Below, one piece after another: positions 1 through 8,200 of a stretch of 56,214 nt of DNA; the first letter of the stretch is position 1; each line of letters begins with the position of its first letter. Origin of the DNA: an uncultured Nocardioidaceae bacterium. GTDB lineage: Bacteria > Actinomycetota > Actinomycetes > Propionibacteriales > Nocardioidaceae. The stretch spans positions 1 through 56,214 of the forward strand of contig CADCUI010000091.1 in assembly GCA_902805845.1 (NCBI GenBank), written 5' to 3'. The notes below the pieces were generated by a model. It was not told the origin of the DNA, ran no database searches, and saw only the letters and a list, made by a program, of their open reading frames with translations. Position numbers and translations under genes: made by a program.

Positions 1-113
1 AAGGTGAGGCCAGGGCCGACGTGGCGCGCCGCGTCGGCGCGACCGGCCAGGACGAGCCGGAGCCCAGCGACGGCCCCGACGCCCCCGACGGCCCACCCGG
101 GCCGGACCGGTGA
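1..113 (+). CDS. C-terminal end of an upstream gene, truncated by window edge (possibly obgE)
   Basis: An open frame enters from the left edge in phase with base 3 and ends at TGA 111-113. The last ~36 residues are an acidic, Asp/Pro/Gly-rich tail (…DGPDAPDGPPGPDR). In many Actinobacteria the gene immediately before proB is the GTPase gene obgE, and variable acidic C-terminal tails are common there, so ObgE is a guess from context. No diagnostic domain is left in the window. Its stop overlaps the proB start (GTGA), implying translational coupling. Confidence 0.5.
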   Translation, partial: GEARADVARRVGATGQDEPEPSDGPDAPDGPPGPDR

Positions 114-1228
114 GCCGACGCGGCGTCCTCGCCGCCACGCGCGTCGTGGTCAAGGTGGGCTCCTCCTCGCTCACCACCACCGCAGGCGGCATCGACCCCC
201 GTCGGCTGCGCGACCTCGTCGCCACCCTGGCCGGCGCGCGGAACCGCGGCGCGGAGATCGTGCTGGTCTCCAGCGGCGCGATCGCCGCCGGCTTGGCGCC
301 GCTGGGGCTGCGCCGTCGCCCGCGCGACCTCGCCACCCAGCAGGCGGCGGCGTCGGTGGGTCAGGGGCTGCTCGTGCACCGCTACACCGAGGAGCTGGCC
401 AGCCACGGGATCACCACCGGCCAGGTGCTGCTCACCCTCGACGACGTCACCCGCCGCAGCCATCACCAGAACGCCTACCGGACCTTCGCGAAGCTGCTCG
501 AGATGGGCGTGCTGCCGATCGTCAACGAGAACGACACCGTCGCCACCACCGAGATCCGCTTCGGGGACAACGACCGGCTGGCGGCGCTGGTCGCCCACCT
601 TGTCCACGCCGACCTGCTGGTGCTGCTGAGCGACGTCGACGGGCTCTACACCGGTCGTCCCACGGCGCCGGGCAGCCGGCTCCTTCCCGACGTCCGTGGC
701 GAGGACGACCTCACCACCGTCGACGTCGGCCGCCCCGGCGACACGGGGCTCGGCACCGGCGGGATGCAGACGAAGGTGGAGGCCGCCCGGATCGCCACCG
801 GCGCCGGTGTCCCGGTCGTGCTGACCTCCGCCGAGCGAGCGGCGGCCGCACTGGCCGGGGACGAGGTCGGCACGCTGTTCCACCCGACCGGGAGGCGCAG
901 CTCGACGCGGCTGCTGTGGCTGGCCCACGCCACCCGTGGCAAGGGCAGCCTGGTCCTGGACGAGGGTGCCGTGCGCGCGGTGGGTGAGCGCCGCGCCTCG
1001 CTGCTCCCCGCGGGCATCACCGGGGTGACCGGCACGTTCGTGGCCGGTGACCCCGTGGAGGTGGTGGCCGCCGACGGGCGGCCGGTGGCCCGCGGACTGG
1101 TGAACTACGACTCCACGGAGCTCCCCGCGCTGATCGGGCGCTCCACCCGGGACCTCGCGCGGGAGCTCGGCAGCTCCTACGAGCGTGAGGTGATCCACCG
1201 CGACGACATGGTGCTCCTTCGCCGCTGA
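110..1228 (+). CDS. proB: Glutamate 5-kinase (proline biosynthesis)
   Basis: ProB phosphorylates L-glutamate to glutamyl-5-phosphate, the first and feedback-controlled step of proline synthesis, in the cytoplasm. The 372-aa protein has the usual two-domain length. An amino-acid kinase domain starts with VVKVGSSSLTT near residue 14, followed by VSSGAIAAGLAPLGL and the GTGGMQTKVEAA segment around residue 220. A C-terminal PUA-like domain begins near residue 290. The GTG start at 110 overlaps the stop of the preceding gene, so the start is well supported. proA follows after one small gene, as is common in actinobacterial genomes. Confidence 0.97.
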   Translation: MSRRGVLAATRVVVKVGSSSLTTTAGGIDPRRLRDLVATLAGARNRGAEIVLVSSGAIAAGLAPLGLRRRPRDLATQQAAASVGQGLLVHRYTEELASHGITTGQVLLTLDDVTRRSHHQNAYRTFAKLLEMGVLPIVNENDTVATTEIRFGDNDRLAALVAHLVHADLLVLLSDVDGLYTGRPTAPGSRLLPDVRGEDDLTTVDVGRPGDTGLGTGGMQTKVEAARIATGAGVPVVLTSAERAAAALAGDEVGTLFHPTGRRSSTRLLWLAHATRGKGSLVLDEGAVRAVGERRASLLPAGITGVTGTFVAGDPVEVVAADGRPVARGLVNYDSTELPALIGRSTRDLARELGSSYEREVIHRDDMVLLRR

Positions 1229-1384
1229 ACCGCACGTGGTCATCGACCCCCGGAGCCCGGAGTAGACCGCCTGGGCTGCGGAATCCGTCGCCTTCGGGGA
1301 TTTCACCAAGCGTCTGACCGGTTCCGCGGACGCACGCCCTTCTGACCCACGACACTGGGCGGACAACAGCCTGATGGGAGTGCC

Positions 1385-1729
1385 GTGTCCGACGACGCAC
1401 GACTGTGGCACGTGATCGTCACCGTGTCCGGTTCGCCGATGGAACCGCTCATCGTGCGGGCGGCGCTCCAGCGGCTCAGCGAGGAGCGACCGTTCCTCAG
1501 CAGGCTCCGGTTCAGTGCGGACCGTGCGGAGATCTCCTACTGGGACGAGGGCGGGAGCGTCGTGGACGTCGCCTCGCTCGCGCTGCGGCTGTGGCACGAG
1601 CACCGCGACACCGCCCGGCTCCCGTTCTGGGACGTCATCGGGCTCGAGGTGATCGACCAGGACGTGCACGCCAGCCGCGAGCAGTACGACCCGATGGCCG
1701 ACGTGGTCGTCGTCCCCCACGCCTTCTGA
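1385..1729 (+). CDS. Conserved hypothetical protein, 114 aa, between proB and proA
   Basis: I do not recognise a named family. The protein reads as a compact α/β fold (LWHVIVTVSGSPMEPLIVRAAL… helices, then ISYWDEGG, then a long helix LALRLWHEHRDTA and a final strand VVVVP). There is no signal peptide or membrane segment, so it is probably cytoplasmic. The GTG start at 1385 has a GGGAG-like ribosome site just upstream. Codon use is strongly GC3 like its neighbours, which supports real coding. Its stop lies in the first unit of a three-copy 13-bp tandem repeat. Position between proB and proA suggests only co-location, not a proline role. Confidence 0.75.
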   Translation: MSDDARLWHVIVTVSGSPMEPLIVRAALQRLSEERPFLSRLRFSADRAEISYWDEGGSVVDVASLALRLWHEHRDTARLPFWDVIGLEVIDQDVHASREQYDPMADVVVVPHAF

Positions 1730-1759
1730 GGCTGCCTTCTGAGTGTGCCTTCTGACGTC
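1721..1759 (+). repeat. 13-bp tandem repeat x3 across a stop codon
   Basis: Three adjacent 13-bp units beginning GCCTTCTGA (1721-1733, 1734-1746, 1747-1759). Each carries a TGA; because the period is not a multiple of three, the TGAs fall in all three reading frames. The first TGA is the real stop of the 114-aa gene. Confidence 0.85.
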
Positions 1760-1779
1760 TGTCTGCTGACGTCTGACAC

Positions 1780-1785
1780 TACGAT
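1780..1785 (+). promoter_or_regulatory. Putative -10 hexamer for leaderless proA
   Basis: TACGAT ends 7 nt before the proA ATG at 1793, the spacing expected if transcription starts at or next to the start codon. Leaderless mRNAs of this kind are common in Actinobacteria. No clear -35 is visible. Confidence 0.45.
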
Positions 1786-1792
1786 CAGGGGC

Positions 1793-3055
1793 ATGTCCCC
1801 GACGCCCGACCTCGAGACGGCTGTTGCCGCGGTCGCCGCGCGTGCGCGCGAGGCGGCCCACGTGCTCGCTGTCGCCTCACGGGCGACCAAGGACCGCGCC
1901 CTGGGTGCGATGGCCGACGCGCTGGTCGCCGCCACGCCCCGGATCCTGGCAGCGAACGCCGAGGACGTCGCGGCGGCGCGTGCCCAGGGGACCGCCGAGG
2001 CGATCATCGACCGACTCCGGCTGGACGAGGGCCGGGTGGCCGGGATGGCAGAGGGGCTCCGCGAGGTGGCCGCGCTGCCGGACCCGGTCGGCGAGGTCCT
2101 GCGAGGATCCACCCTGGCCAACGGCCTCGAGCTGCGGCAGCTGCGGGTGCCGTTCGGTGTGGTCGGGATGATCTACGAGGCCAGGCCCAACGTGACCGCC
2201 GACGCGGCCGGCATCTGCCTGAAGTCGGGCAACGCGGCGCTGCTGCGCGGCTCGTCGAGCGCCTCGCGCTCGAACGAGGCGATCGTCACCGCGCTCCGGG
2301 ACGCCGCGACGGTCGCCGGGCTGCCGGCGGACGTGGTGCAGCTGGTGCCGGGGGAGGGACACGACGCGGCGAAGGTGCTCATGCGCGCCCGCGGCCTGGT
2401 CGACGTGCTCATCCCGCGGGGTGGCGCCGGGCTCATCCGCTCGGTCGTGGAGGAGTCGACGGTGCCGGTCATCGAGACCGGTGTGGGCAACTGCCACGTG
2501 TACGTCGATGCCGAAGCCGACGCCGACATGGCCCTCGACATCGTCCTCAACTCCAAGACCCACCGCGTCTCGGTCTGCAACGCCGCCGAGTCGCTGCTCG
2601 TGCACGAGGACATCGCCGCGACCTTCCTCCCGCGCGTCGTCGAGGCGCTGCAGCAGGCCGGGGTGACCGTGCACGGCGACCCGGCCTTCACCGCCCACGA
2701 CGGGGTGGTGGCCGCCACCGAGGACGACTACGACCGCGAGTACCTCTCCCTCGACATCTCCGCGGCCGTCGTACCCTCCCTCGAGGCGGCGGTGGACCAC
2801 ATCCGCCGCCACTCCTCGGGGCACACCGAGGCCATCGTGACCGAGTCGCTGGAGTCGGCCAGGCGGTTCACGGCGGCGGTGGACTCGGCAGCGGTGATGG
2901 TCAACGCCAGCACGAGGTTCACCGACGGCGGCGAGCTCGGCTTCGGTGCGGAGATCGGCATCTCCACCCAGAAGCTGCACGCGCGGGGACCGATGGGGCT
3001 TCCCGAGATGACCTCGACCAAGTACGTGGTCACAGGCCATGGCCACACCCGCTGA
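1793..3055 (+). CDS. proA: Glutamate-5-semialdehyde dehydrogenase (gamma-glutamyl phosphate reductase)
   Basis: ProA reduces glutamyl-5-phosphate with NADPH to glutamate-5-semialdehyde, the step after ProB. The 420-aa protein has family-typical length. It shows the conserved stretch [13 protein letters not shown] near residue 123, the KSGNA segment near 144, and the catalytic cysteine C262 in [13 protein letters not shown]. The C-terminal part ends with GARGPMGL-type ProA sequence ([16 protein letters not shown]). I chose the ATG at 1793 over a GTG at 1745 because homologues begin close to this point and a -10-like hexamer sits 7 nt upstream. Its stop lies inside the next gene. Confidence 0.96.
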   Translation: MSPTPDLETAVAAVAARAREAAHVLAVASRATKDRALGAMADALVAATPRILAANAEDVAAARAQGTAEAIIDRLRLDEGRVAGMAEGLREVAALPDPVGEVLRGSTLANGLELRQLRVPFGVVGMIYEARPNVTADAAGICLKSGNAALLRGSSSASRSNEAIVTALRDAATVAGLPADVVQLVPGEGHDAAKVLMRARGLVDVLIPRGGAGLIRSVVEESTVPVIETGVGNCHVYVDAEADADMALDIVLNSKTHRVSVCNAAESLLVHEDIAATFLPRVVEALQQAGVTVHGDPAFTAHDGVVAATEDDYDREYLSLDISAAVVPSLEAAVDHIRRHSSGHTEAIVTESLESARRFTAAVDSAAVMVNASTRFTDGGELGFGAEIGISTQKLHARGPMGLPEMTSTKYVVTGHGHTR

Positions 3056-3662
3056 GCAGGTCGACGCGAGCTCGCTCGACGTCTGGACCGACGTCGAGGC
3101 CGAGCGGGTCGGCACCGCGGCGACCGTGGTCACCTTCGTGCGCACAGCCATCGCGGTGGTGCTCGCCGGGGTGGCCGCGCGCGAGGACAGCCTGCCCCTG
3201 CTGGTGGCGTCGCTCGGGGTCTACTGGGTCGGCGACATGCTCGACGGCGCGGTGGCCCGGGTGCTGGGCTGCGAGACGCGGATCGGCGCCGCCCTCGACA
3301 TCCTGTGCGACCGCTTCTGCGCGGCCGCGTTCTACGTGGGCCTGATGTGGCTCGACCCCGACCTGGCCCCGGCGGTGCTCGTCTACCTGGCCGAGTTCAT
3401 GGTCGTGGACTGCTTCCTGTCGCTGGCCTTCTTGGCGTGGCCGATCCGCAGCCCGAACTACTTCTACGTCGTCGACCGGCCGCTCTGGCTGTGGAACTGG
3501 TCAAAACCCGGCAAGGCGGTCAACTCCTCGCTCTTCGCCGTGCTGCTGCTCGTGACCGGATGGGTGGCGGTGGGGGTGGCGATCGCCTCCGCTCTGCTCC
3601 TGCTCAAGTGCCTGTCGCTGGCACGGCTCATGCGGCTCGGTCTGCCGATCCCGGCCCGGTAA
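3039..3662 (+). CDS. CDP-alcohol phosphatidyltransferase family membrane protein
   Basis: This family moves a phosphatidyl group from CDP-diacylglycerol (or a related CDP-alcohol) to an acceptor in the membrane. The catalytic motif D-x2-D-G-x2-A-R-x8-G-x3-D-x3-D is complete between D66 and D91 (starting DMLDGAVAR). The 207-aa length and several hydrophobic helices (about 30-60, 92-125, 160-200) fit the family. The acceptor alcohol cannot be told from sequence. The start ATG at 3039 overlaps the proA stop by 17 nt, so it is probably co-translated with proA, although a lipid role is unrelated to proline. Confidence 0.85.
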   Translation: MATPAEQVDASSLDVWTDVEAERVGTAATVVTFVRTAIAVVLAGVAAREDSLPLLVASLGVYWVGDMLDGAVARVLGCETRIGAALDILCDRFCAAAFYVGLMWLDPDLAPAVLVYLAEFMVVDCFLSLAFLAWPIRSPNYFYVVDRPLWLWNWSKPGKAVNSSLFAVLLLVTGWVAVGVAIASALLLLKCLSLARLMRLGLPIPAR

Positions 3663-3665
3663 GGT
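3660..3665 (+). promoter_or_regulatory. Putative -10 hexamer for the leaderless 48-aa gene
   Basis: TAAGGT ends 7 nt before the ATG at 3673 and overlaps the stop of the previous gene; the spacing is that of a leaderless transcript. Confidence 0.35.
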
Positions 3666-3672
3666 GTCGCCC

Positions 3673-3819
3673 ATGGCGCACACCCTGGTCAGGCTCGCGG
3701 AGTCCACCTCCGAGCATGCCGAGGTCAACCCCTGGCTGATCGGCGGACTGACGCTCCTGCTGCTCCTGGCCCTGCTGCTCGCGGTCGTCGCCTTCGGCGG
3801 CGGCCGCGAGCACTCCTGA
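3673..3819 (+). CDS. Small single-pass membrane protein, 48 aa, upstream of nadD
   Basis: A short frame from ATG 3673 to TGA 3819. Its first ~22 residues are hydrophilic (MAHTLVRLAESTSEHAEVNP), followed by one strong transmembrane helix WLIGGLTLLLLLALLLAVV and a short GGGREHS tail. The clean hydrophobicity pattern, GC3-rich codons and position immediately before nadD (6-nt gap) argue for a real gene. I do not know its function. The topology suggests an N-out or N-in single-span peptide; no partner domain is evident. Confidence 0.65.
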   Translation: MAHTLVRLAESTSEHAEVNPWLIGGLTLLLLLALLLAVVAFGGGREHS

Positions 3820-3825
3820 GGTTCC

Positions 3826-4479
3826 GTGCCCGACGCGGCGTCCCCCTCACGCGAGTCCCGCCCCCGCCGTCGCCTGGGAGTGATGGGCGGCACCTTCGAT
3901 CCGATCCACCACGGTCACCTGGTCGCGGCCAGTGAGGTCCAGGCCTGGTTCGACCTCGACGAGGTCGTGTTCGTGCCGACCGGTCAGCCCTACCAGAAGT
4001 CCGAGCGGTCGGTGTCCCCCGCGGAGCACCGCTACCTGATGACGGTCATCGCCACCGCCTCGAATCCCCGCTTCACCGTCTCCCGGGTCGACATCGAGCG
4101 GCCCGGACCGACGTACACCATCGACACGCTCACCGACCTCACCACCCAGCAGCCCGACGCGGACCTCTACTTCATCACCGGCGCAGACGCGCTGCCCGAC
4201 ATCCTCGGGTGGCGCTCGGCCCAGGAGATGTTCGAGCTGGCCCACTTCGTGGGATGCACACGGCCGGGCTACCGGATGGCTCCCGCCGCGCTCGAGGGGA
4301 TGCCACCGGACCGCGTCACGGTCGTGGAGATCCCGGCCCTGGCCATCTCCTCCAGCGAGTGCCGCACCCGCACCGCCCGCGGCGAGCCGGTCTGGTACCT
4401 CGTGCCCGACGGCGTCGTCCAGTACATCTCCAAGCACCACCTCTACCAGCGCCAACCCATGCCCCAGGGAGTCTCGTGA
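3826..4479 (+). CDS. nadD: Nicotinate-nucleotide adenylyltransferase
   Basis: NadD joins nicotinate mononucleotide and ATP to give deamido-NAD+, a committed NAD biosynthesis step in the cytoplasm. The nucleotidyltransferase signature [11 protein letters not shown] is at residues 21-31, and the C-terminal ISSSECR motif corresponds to the family's ISSTxIR phosphate-binding loop. The 217-aa length is typical with a short basic N-terminal extension. The GTG start at 3826 is the first in frame after the preceding gene. The stop overlaps the rsfS GTG, the nadD-rsfS pairing seen throughout bacteria. Confidence 0.95.
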   Translation: MPDAASPSRESRPRRRLGVMGGTFDPIHHGHLVAASEVQAWFDLDEVVFVPTGQPYQKSERSVSPAEHRYLMTVIATASNPRFTVSRVDIERPGPTYTIDTLTDLTTQQPDADLYFITGADALPDILGWRSAQEMFELAHFVGCTRPGYRMAPAALEGMPPDRVTVVEIPALAISSSECRTRTARGEPVWYLVPDGVVQYISKHHLYQRQPMPQGVS

Positions 4480-4859
4480 CCGCCACCGACCACGCACTGG
4501 AGCTCGTCCGCGCCGCTGCCCAGGCAGCCTCGGACAAGCTCGGCGAGCACATCCTCGCCTACGACGTGAGCGAGCAGCTGATCATCACCGACGCCTTCCT
4601 CCTCTGCTCCGCTGCCAACGACCGGCAGGTCCGCGCCATCGTCGACGCCGTCGAGGACCGGCTGCGCGAGCTCGGCGCCAAGCCGGTACGACGGGAAGGT
4701 GAGCGGGAGGGCCGCTGGGTGCTCCTCGACTACGCCGACATCGTGGTCCACGTCCAGCACGAGGACGAGCGCGCCTTCTACGCCTTGGAGCGGCTCTGGC
4801 GCGACTGTCCGCTGGTCGAGCTGCCGGCGAGCGTGACCAGCGGACGCAGTGGCGGCTGA
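4476..4859 (+). CDS. rsfS: Ribosome silencing factor RsfS
   Basis: RsfS binds ribosomal protein L14 (uL14) on the 50S subunit and blocks subunit joining when nutrients are scarce. The 127-aa protein has the DUF143 pattern: a helix [15 protein letters not shown], the central D-V-S-x-x-L-I-I-T-D strand near residue 27, and the late [13 protein letters not shown] segment near residue 81. The GTG start at 4476 sits in the GTGA overlap with nadD. It is followed by a long perfect palindrome that could act as terminator. Confidence 0.94.
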   Translation: MTATDHALELVRAAAQAASDKLGEHILAYDVSEQLIITDAFLLCSAANDRQVRAIVDAVEDRLRELGAKPVRREGEREGRWVLLDYADIVVHVQHEDERAFYALERLWRDCPLVELPASVTSGRSGG

Positions 4860-4889
4860 TCCACCGGCCCACGCTGCACCCACGCGTTC

Positions 4890-4943
4890 TCGCCTCGTCC
4901 GATCGGGCGCGGCACACAGCGCGCGCCCGATCGGACGAGGCGG
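4890..4943. repeat. Long palindrome, copy 1 of a dispersed pair (hairpin, possible terminator)
   Basis: Perfect inverted repeat with arms at 4891-4911 and 4922-4942 around a ~10-nt loop. The core is CTCGTCCGATCGGGCGC. A near-identical palindrome occurs at 45355-45408. Here it lies between rsfS and tRNA-Ala and has no T-tract, so it may be a REP-like element rather than a classical terminator. Confidence 0.8.
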
Positions 4944-5063
4944 GTGGCCCTCATCACCCGACGGTGGGGCGAAGCGGCTGGGCGGGGTTCGCGTCGCCTC
5001 GAGCCTTTGGCTAGGATTCCCTGGTTGCCCCGGCAGGCTGGTCGACGACCGGCCAGGGGCGGC

Positions 5064-5136
5064 GGGGCTGTAGCGCAGCTGGTAGCGCACCTCCATGGCA
5101 TGGAGGGGGTCAGGGGTTCGAGTCCCCTCAGCTCCA
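5064..5136 (+). tRNA. tRNA-Ala (anticodon GGC)
   Basis: A full 73-nt cloverleaf can be folded by eye. The acceptor stem is GGGGCTG/CAGCTCC with the G3-U70 wobble that identifies alanine tRNAs. The D stem is GCGC/GCGC, the anticodon stem CCTCC/GGAGG closes loop ATGGCAT with anticodon GGC at 5097-5099, and the T arm is AGGGG-TTCGAGT-CCCCT. The discriminator is A5136 and CCA is not encoded. It sits at the left border of the catabolic island. Confidence 0.96.
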
Positions 5137-5253
5137 CCGGATCGTGCGTCACAGGCTGGGCCGCCCCTCCGCGTGCCACCAGCACCTGCACGGATTGATG
5201 CTTTTTGTCCCTGCTCGCACCCGGCGGGACCGATCGGGGCACCCGGGGTGCCC

Positions 5254-5300
5254 TTGCAGACGGCTGGCGGCAGTGTTTGAATGTGGACAGACCTCTATCC
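5254..5300 (+). promoter_or_regulatory. Promoter and regulator operator for the sulfonate ABC operon
   Basis: TTGCAG (5254-5259), 17-nt spacer, TTGAAT (5277-5282), then GGACAGACCTCTATCC at 5285-5300, two bases after the -10 box. The 16-mer is one of six related dyads in the island. It is also framed by TGTGGA/TCCACA. A bound regulator here would cover the transcription start. The rest of 5137-5351 shows no gene. Confidence 0.65.
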
Positions 5301-5351
5301 ACATGCCGTACGTCACATGGGTAGGCGCCCCGCAACCGAGAGGTAGGCCCG

Positions 5352-6179
5352 GTGAAGAGCCAGACAATCTCGAAAGAGACCGTCGACGAGTTGGCGCGCG
5401 ACCACAAACCGCTGCTGAGCGTGGAGCACGCCCAAATCGGATACGTCGTGAACGGCAAGGCACACGTCGCGGTCGGGGATGCCTCGTTCGAGGTCTACCC
5501 CGGCGAGAAGATCATGCTGCTGGGTCCGTCGGGGTGTGGAAAGTCCACCCTGTTGAAGGCGGTCGCCGGGTTCATCGAGCCCTTCGCCGGCAACATCAAG
5601 CTGGCGACCCGCGACACCCTCGTGCCGGGGCCGGACCGCGCCGTGGTCTTCCAGGAGTTCGACCAGCTGTTCCCCTGGAAGAGCGTCCGCGACAACATCA
5701 TCTACCCACAGCGCATGATCGGTCGCGACAAGGACGAGGCCGGGCGCCGTGCGGACGAGTACCTCACGCTCATGCACCTCGAGCCGGCTGCCGACCGCTA
5801 CCCGCACCAGCTGTCCGGCGGGATGAAGCAGCGCGTGGCGATCGCCCGGGCGTTGGCCATGGACCCGGCGATCCTCTTGATGGACGAGCCGTTCGGCGCC
5901 CTGGACGCGCAGACGCGGTCCCGGTTGCAGCAAGAGCTCAACGAGGTCGCCGAGCGCACCGGCGTGACGATCCTTTTCGTGACGCACAGCATCCAGGAGG
6001 CGGTGTACGTGGGGCACCGCGTCGTCGTCCTCAACAACCCCCCGTCGACCGTGGTGGAGGTCGTGGACGTCCGCGACGTGCACGACCCGGCGGACGAGGG
6101 ATTCAGCGAAGCCATGGTCCACCTGAGGTCGTTGCTGTCCGCCGGCGACGAGACGCTGTCCGACGCGGCGTTCGAATAG
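5352..6179 (+). CDS. ABC transporter ATP-binding protein, taurine/sulfonate/nitrate type (TauB/SsuB-like)
   Basis: This is the ATPase of an importer whose permease and lipoprotein follow in the same operon. Walker A GPSGCGKST is at 58-66, the Q-loop QEFDQLFPW near 101, the signature LSGGMKQR at 154-161 and Walker B ILLMDEP at 174-180, followed by FGALD. The sequence style is that of the NitT/TauT family, importers of small anionic organics such as sulfonates. GTG at 5352 is preceded by a GAGAGG ribosome site. The operator-bearing promoter upstream links it to the sulfonate regulon, so uptake of sulfolactate or a precursor is the likely task. Confidence 0.88.
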   Translation: MKSQTISKETVDELARDHKPLLSVEHAQIGYVVNGKAHVAVGDASFEVYPGEKIMLLGPSGCGKSTLLKAVAGFIEPFAGNIKLATRDTLVPGPDRAVVFQEFDQLFPWKSVRDNIIYPQRMIGRDKDEAGRRADEYLTLMHLEPAADRYPHQLSGGMKQRVAIARALAMDPAILLMDEPFGALDAQTRSRLQQELNEVAERTGVTILFVTHSIQEAVYVGHRVVVLNNPPSTVVEVVDVRDVHDPADEGFSEAMVHLRSLLSAGDETLSDAAFE

Positions 6180-6187
6180 GAGATGAC

Positions 6188-7042
6188 GTGACTACTCTGC
6201 AACGCGACCAAGACCTCTCCGTGCCCCGCGACGACGGCAAGGTCCGGACCTCGCGCAAGACATGGGGCTCCCTGCCCACTGGCCCCCGACGGGCTTTGCT
6301 CCTCCTGGCACTGGTGGCCATCTGGCAGGCGTACGTCAGCATCTCGGGCGTGAACCCGCTGCTCATCTCGAGCCCCTGGGACGTCGCGAAGGCTCTGGTG
6401 GAGGGATTCGTCGAGGGACGGTTGCTCGACGCCACGCTGATCACTCTTCGCATCCTCCTGCTCAGCATGCTCATCGGGATGGTCATCGCGGCAGTGATGA
6501 CCACGCTGGCGACCTGGACCCGGATCGGCGAGGACATCCTGGTGCTGCTGACCTCGATCCTGAACCCGCTGCCGTCGATCGCCATCCTGCCCCTGGCGAT
6601 CCTGTGGTTCGGTCTCAACACGACAGCTCTCACCGTGGTCATCGCGAACGCCGTGATCTGGCCGATCGCGATCAACGTCAGCATGGGTTTCCGAACCGTC
6701 AACCCGACCCTGCTCGCGGTGGGCCGGAACATCGGCCTCTCCGGGTGGCGCCTCGTCCGTGACGTCCTCGTGCCCGCAGCACTGCCCCACACCATCAGCG
6801 GTCTCAAGACCGGTTGGGCGTTCGGCTGGAGAACGATCATCGCGGCCGAGCTCGTGTTCGGTGTTGCAGGCGGCAAGGGGGGTCTCGGGTTCTTCATCAA
6901 CGACGCGCGCTACTTCCTCCGGACACCGGAGATCTTCGCAGGGCTGGTCACCATCGCCCTCATCGGTATCGCGCTTGACCTGGTCTTCTCGTACGTCGAG
7001 AAGAAGACGGTCGTGAAGTGGGGGATGAAGAGCGGAACCTGA
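6188..7042 (+). CDS. ABC transporter permease, taurine/sulfonate/nitrate type (TauC/SsuC-like)
   Basis: Inner-membrane channel subunit of the importer. From GTG 6188 (AGGAG at 6179-6183 upstream) the 284-aa product has a charged N-terminus and about six transmembrane helices. The cytoplasmic coupling loop ending in NIGLSGWRLVRDVLVPAALP near residue 200 fits the binding-protein-dependent permease (EAA) motif. It carries the typical WRTIIAAELVFGVAGGKGGLG stretch of SsuC/TauC permeases after it. The gene is 8 nt downstream of the ATPase gene, so the two are co-transcribed. Confidence 0.88.
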   Translation: MTTLQRDQDLSVPRDDGKVRTSRKTWGSLPTGPRRALLLLALVAIWQAYVSISGVNPLLISSPWDVAKALVEGFVEGRLLDATLITLRILLLSMLIGMVIAAVMTTLATWTRIGEDILVLLTSILNPLPSIAILPLAILWFGLNTTALTVVIANAVIWPIAINVSMGFRTVNPTLLAVGRNIGLSGWRLVRDVLVPAALPHTISGLKTGWAFGWRTIIAAELVFGVAGGKGGLGFFINDARYFLRTPEIFAGLVTIALIGIALDLVFSYVEKKTVVKWGMKSGT

Positions 7043-7094
7043 TGGTGCCAGCTGGCCTGTACACGGACCGAACAGTGGAAGTGGGAATCACACA

Positions 7095-8093
7095 ATGATG
7101 TCGTTGACGAAGAACGTCCGCACGAGTCTCGCGGTAGGGACGACGGCCGTGATGGCGATGGCCCTGGCGAGCTGTGGTGGTGGCGGGGGGTCGGCCTCCG
7201 GCGACTGCGAGCCGGCCACGAAGGTGGCCATCGCCTATCAGCCGGGGCTGGGATATGCCTCGCTGCTCATCGCCAAGCAGGAGAAGACTGTCGAGAAGGC
7301 GCTGCCGGATGTCGACGTGACCTGGCAGGAGATGAACTCCGGATCAGCGATCCGGGACGGGATCGTTGGAGGCAACCTGCAGGTGGGCGCGGGTGGCATC
7401 GGCCCGTTCCTGGTAGGGCTGGATGCCGGAGTGGACTGGAAGGTCCTCTCGGGGCTCAACAACATGAGCCTGTACCTGAACACGATGGACTCGAGCATCA
7501 CGAACCTCGAGGACCTGGAGGGAGCCGGCAGCATCGCCATGCCGGCGCCGGACTCGATCCAGGCGGTGGTGCTCCGCAAGGGCGCCGAGGAGGAGCTCGG
7601 TGACGCGAAGGCGCTGGACTCCCAGATCGTCTCGATGGGCCACCCGGACGGGGTCCAGGCGCTGATCGGTGGGCAGATCGCCGCCCACCTCACCTCGCCG
7701 CCGTTCCAGGCCCAGGAGATCGACGAGGGCGCGACCAAGCTCCTCGACAGCTATCAGCTGTTCGACGAGCACACCTTCAACAGCATCTTCACCAAGACCG
7801 ACTTCGCCGAGTGCAACCCGAAGGTCGTCGAGGAGCTGGTGACCGTCGTCGCCGACGCGAACGCGATGCTGACCGACGAGCCTGCCCAGGCTGCGAAGGT
7901 GCTGTCCGAGGAGATGGGGATCCCGGCCGCTGAGGTCGAGGAGCAGGTCACCTCTGAGGACGTGGCCTTCGTCAACACTCCCACCGGCTTCGCCACGTTC
8001 GCGGAGTTCATGGAGTCCATCGGGATGATCCAGGAGGTCCCGGAGACGGGAGACATGTTCTTCGACACCGAGGCCACCGCAGACGCCAGCTGA
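7095..8093 (+). CDS. ABC transporter substrate-binding lipoprotein (TauA/SsuA-like)
   Basis: A 332-aa extracytoplasmic solute receptor. The N-terminus has a basic start, a hydrophobic stretch and a lipobox LAS|C with C27 as the lipidated residue, then a Gly/Ser linker. The mature protein resembles the NMT1/SsuA fold: VAIAYQPGLGYASLLIAKQ, then LQVGAGGIGPFLVGLDAGVD, then NLEDLEG. Two ATGs (7095, 7098) could serve as the start. It closes the ABC operon and is followed by a strong terminator. The ligand is unknown; the island makes sulfolactate or a related sulfonate the first candidate. Confidence 0.85.
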   Translation: MMSLTKNVRTSLAVGTTAVMAMALASCGGGGGSASGDCEPATKVAIAYQPGLGYASLLIAKQEKTVEKALPDVDVTWQEMNSGSAIRDGIVGGNLQVGAGGIGPFLVGLDAGVDWKVLSGLNNMSLYLNTMDSSITNLEDLEGAGSIAMPAPDSIQAVVLRKGAEEELGDAKALDSQIVSMGHPDGVQALIGGQIAAHLTSPPFQAQEIDEGATKLLDSYQLFDEHTFNSIFTKTDFAECNPKVVEELVTVVADANAMLTDEPAQAAKVLSEEMGIPAAEVEEQVTSEDVAFVNTPTGFATFAEFMESIGMIQEVPETGDMFFDTEATADAS

Positions 8094-8115
8094 CAGGCCC
8101 GAGCACGCCCGAGAT

Positions 8116-8159
8116 GTGCCCGCACCGCGGCCAGGTCCACCTGGTCGCGGTGCGGGCAC
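8116..8159. terminator. Bidirectional hairpin between the ABC operon and the sdh-fum operon
   Basis: Perfect 14-bp stem GTGCCCGCACCGCG (8116-8129) with CGCGGTGCGGGCAC (8146-8159), enclosing a smaller CCAGG/CCTGG stem. It lies between two convergent operons. There is no T-run on either side. Confidence 0.7.
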
Positions 8160-8200
8160 GGTCGTCTGGCGCTCGCTGCGCTGCTCGACGTATAGGGCTC

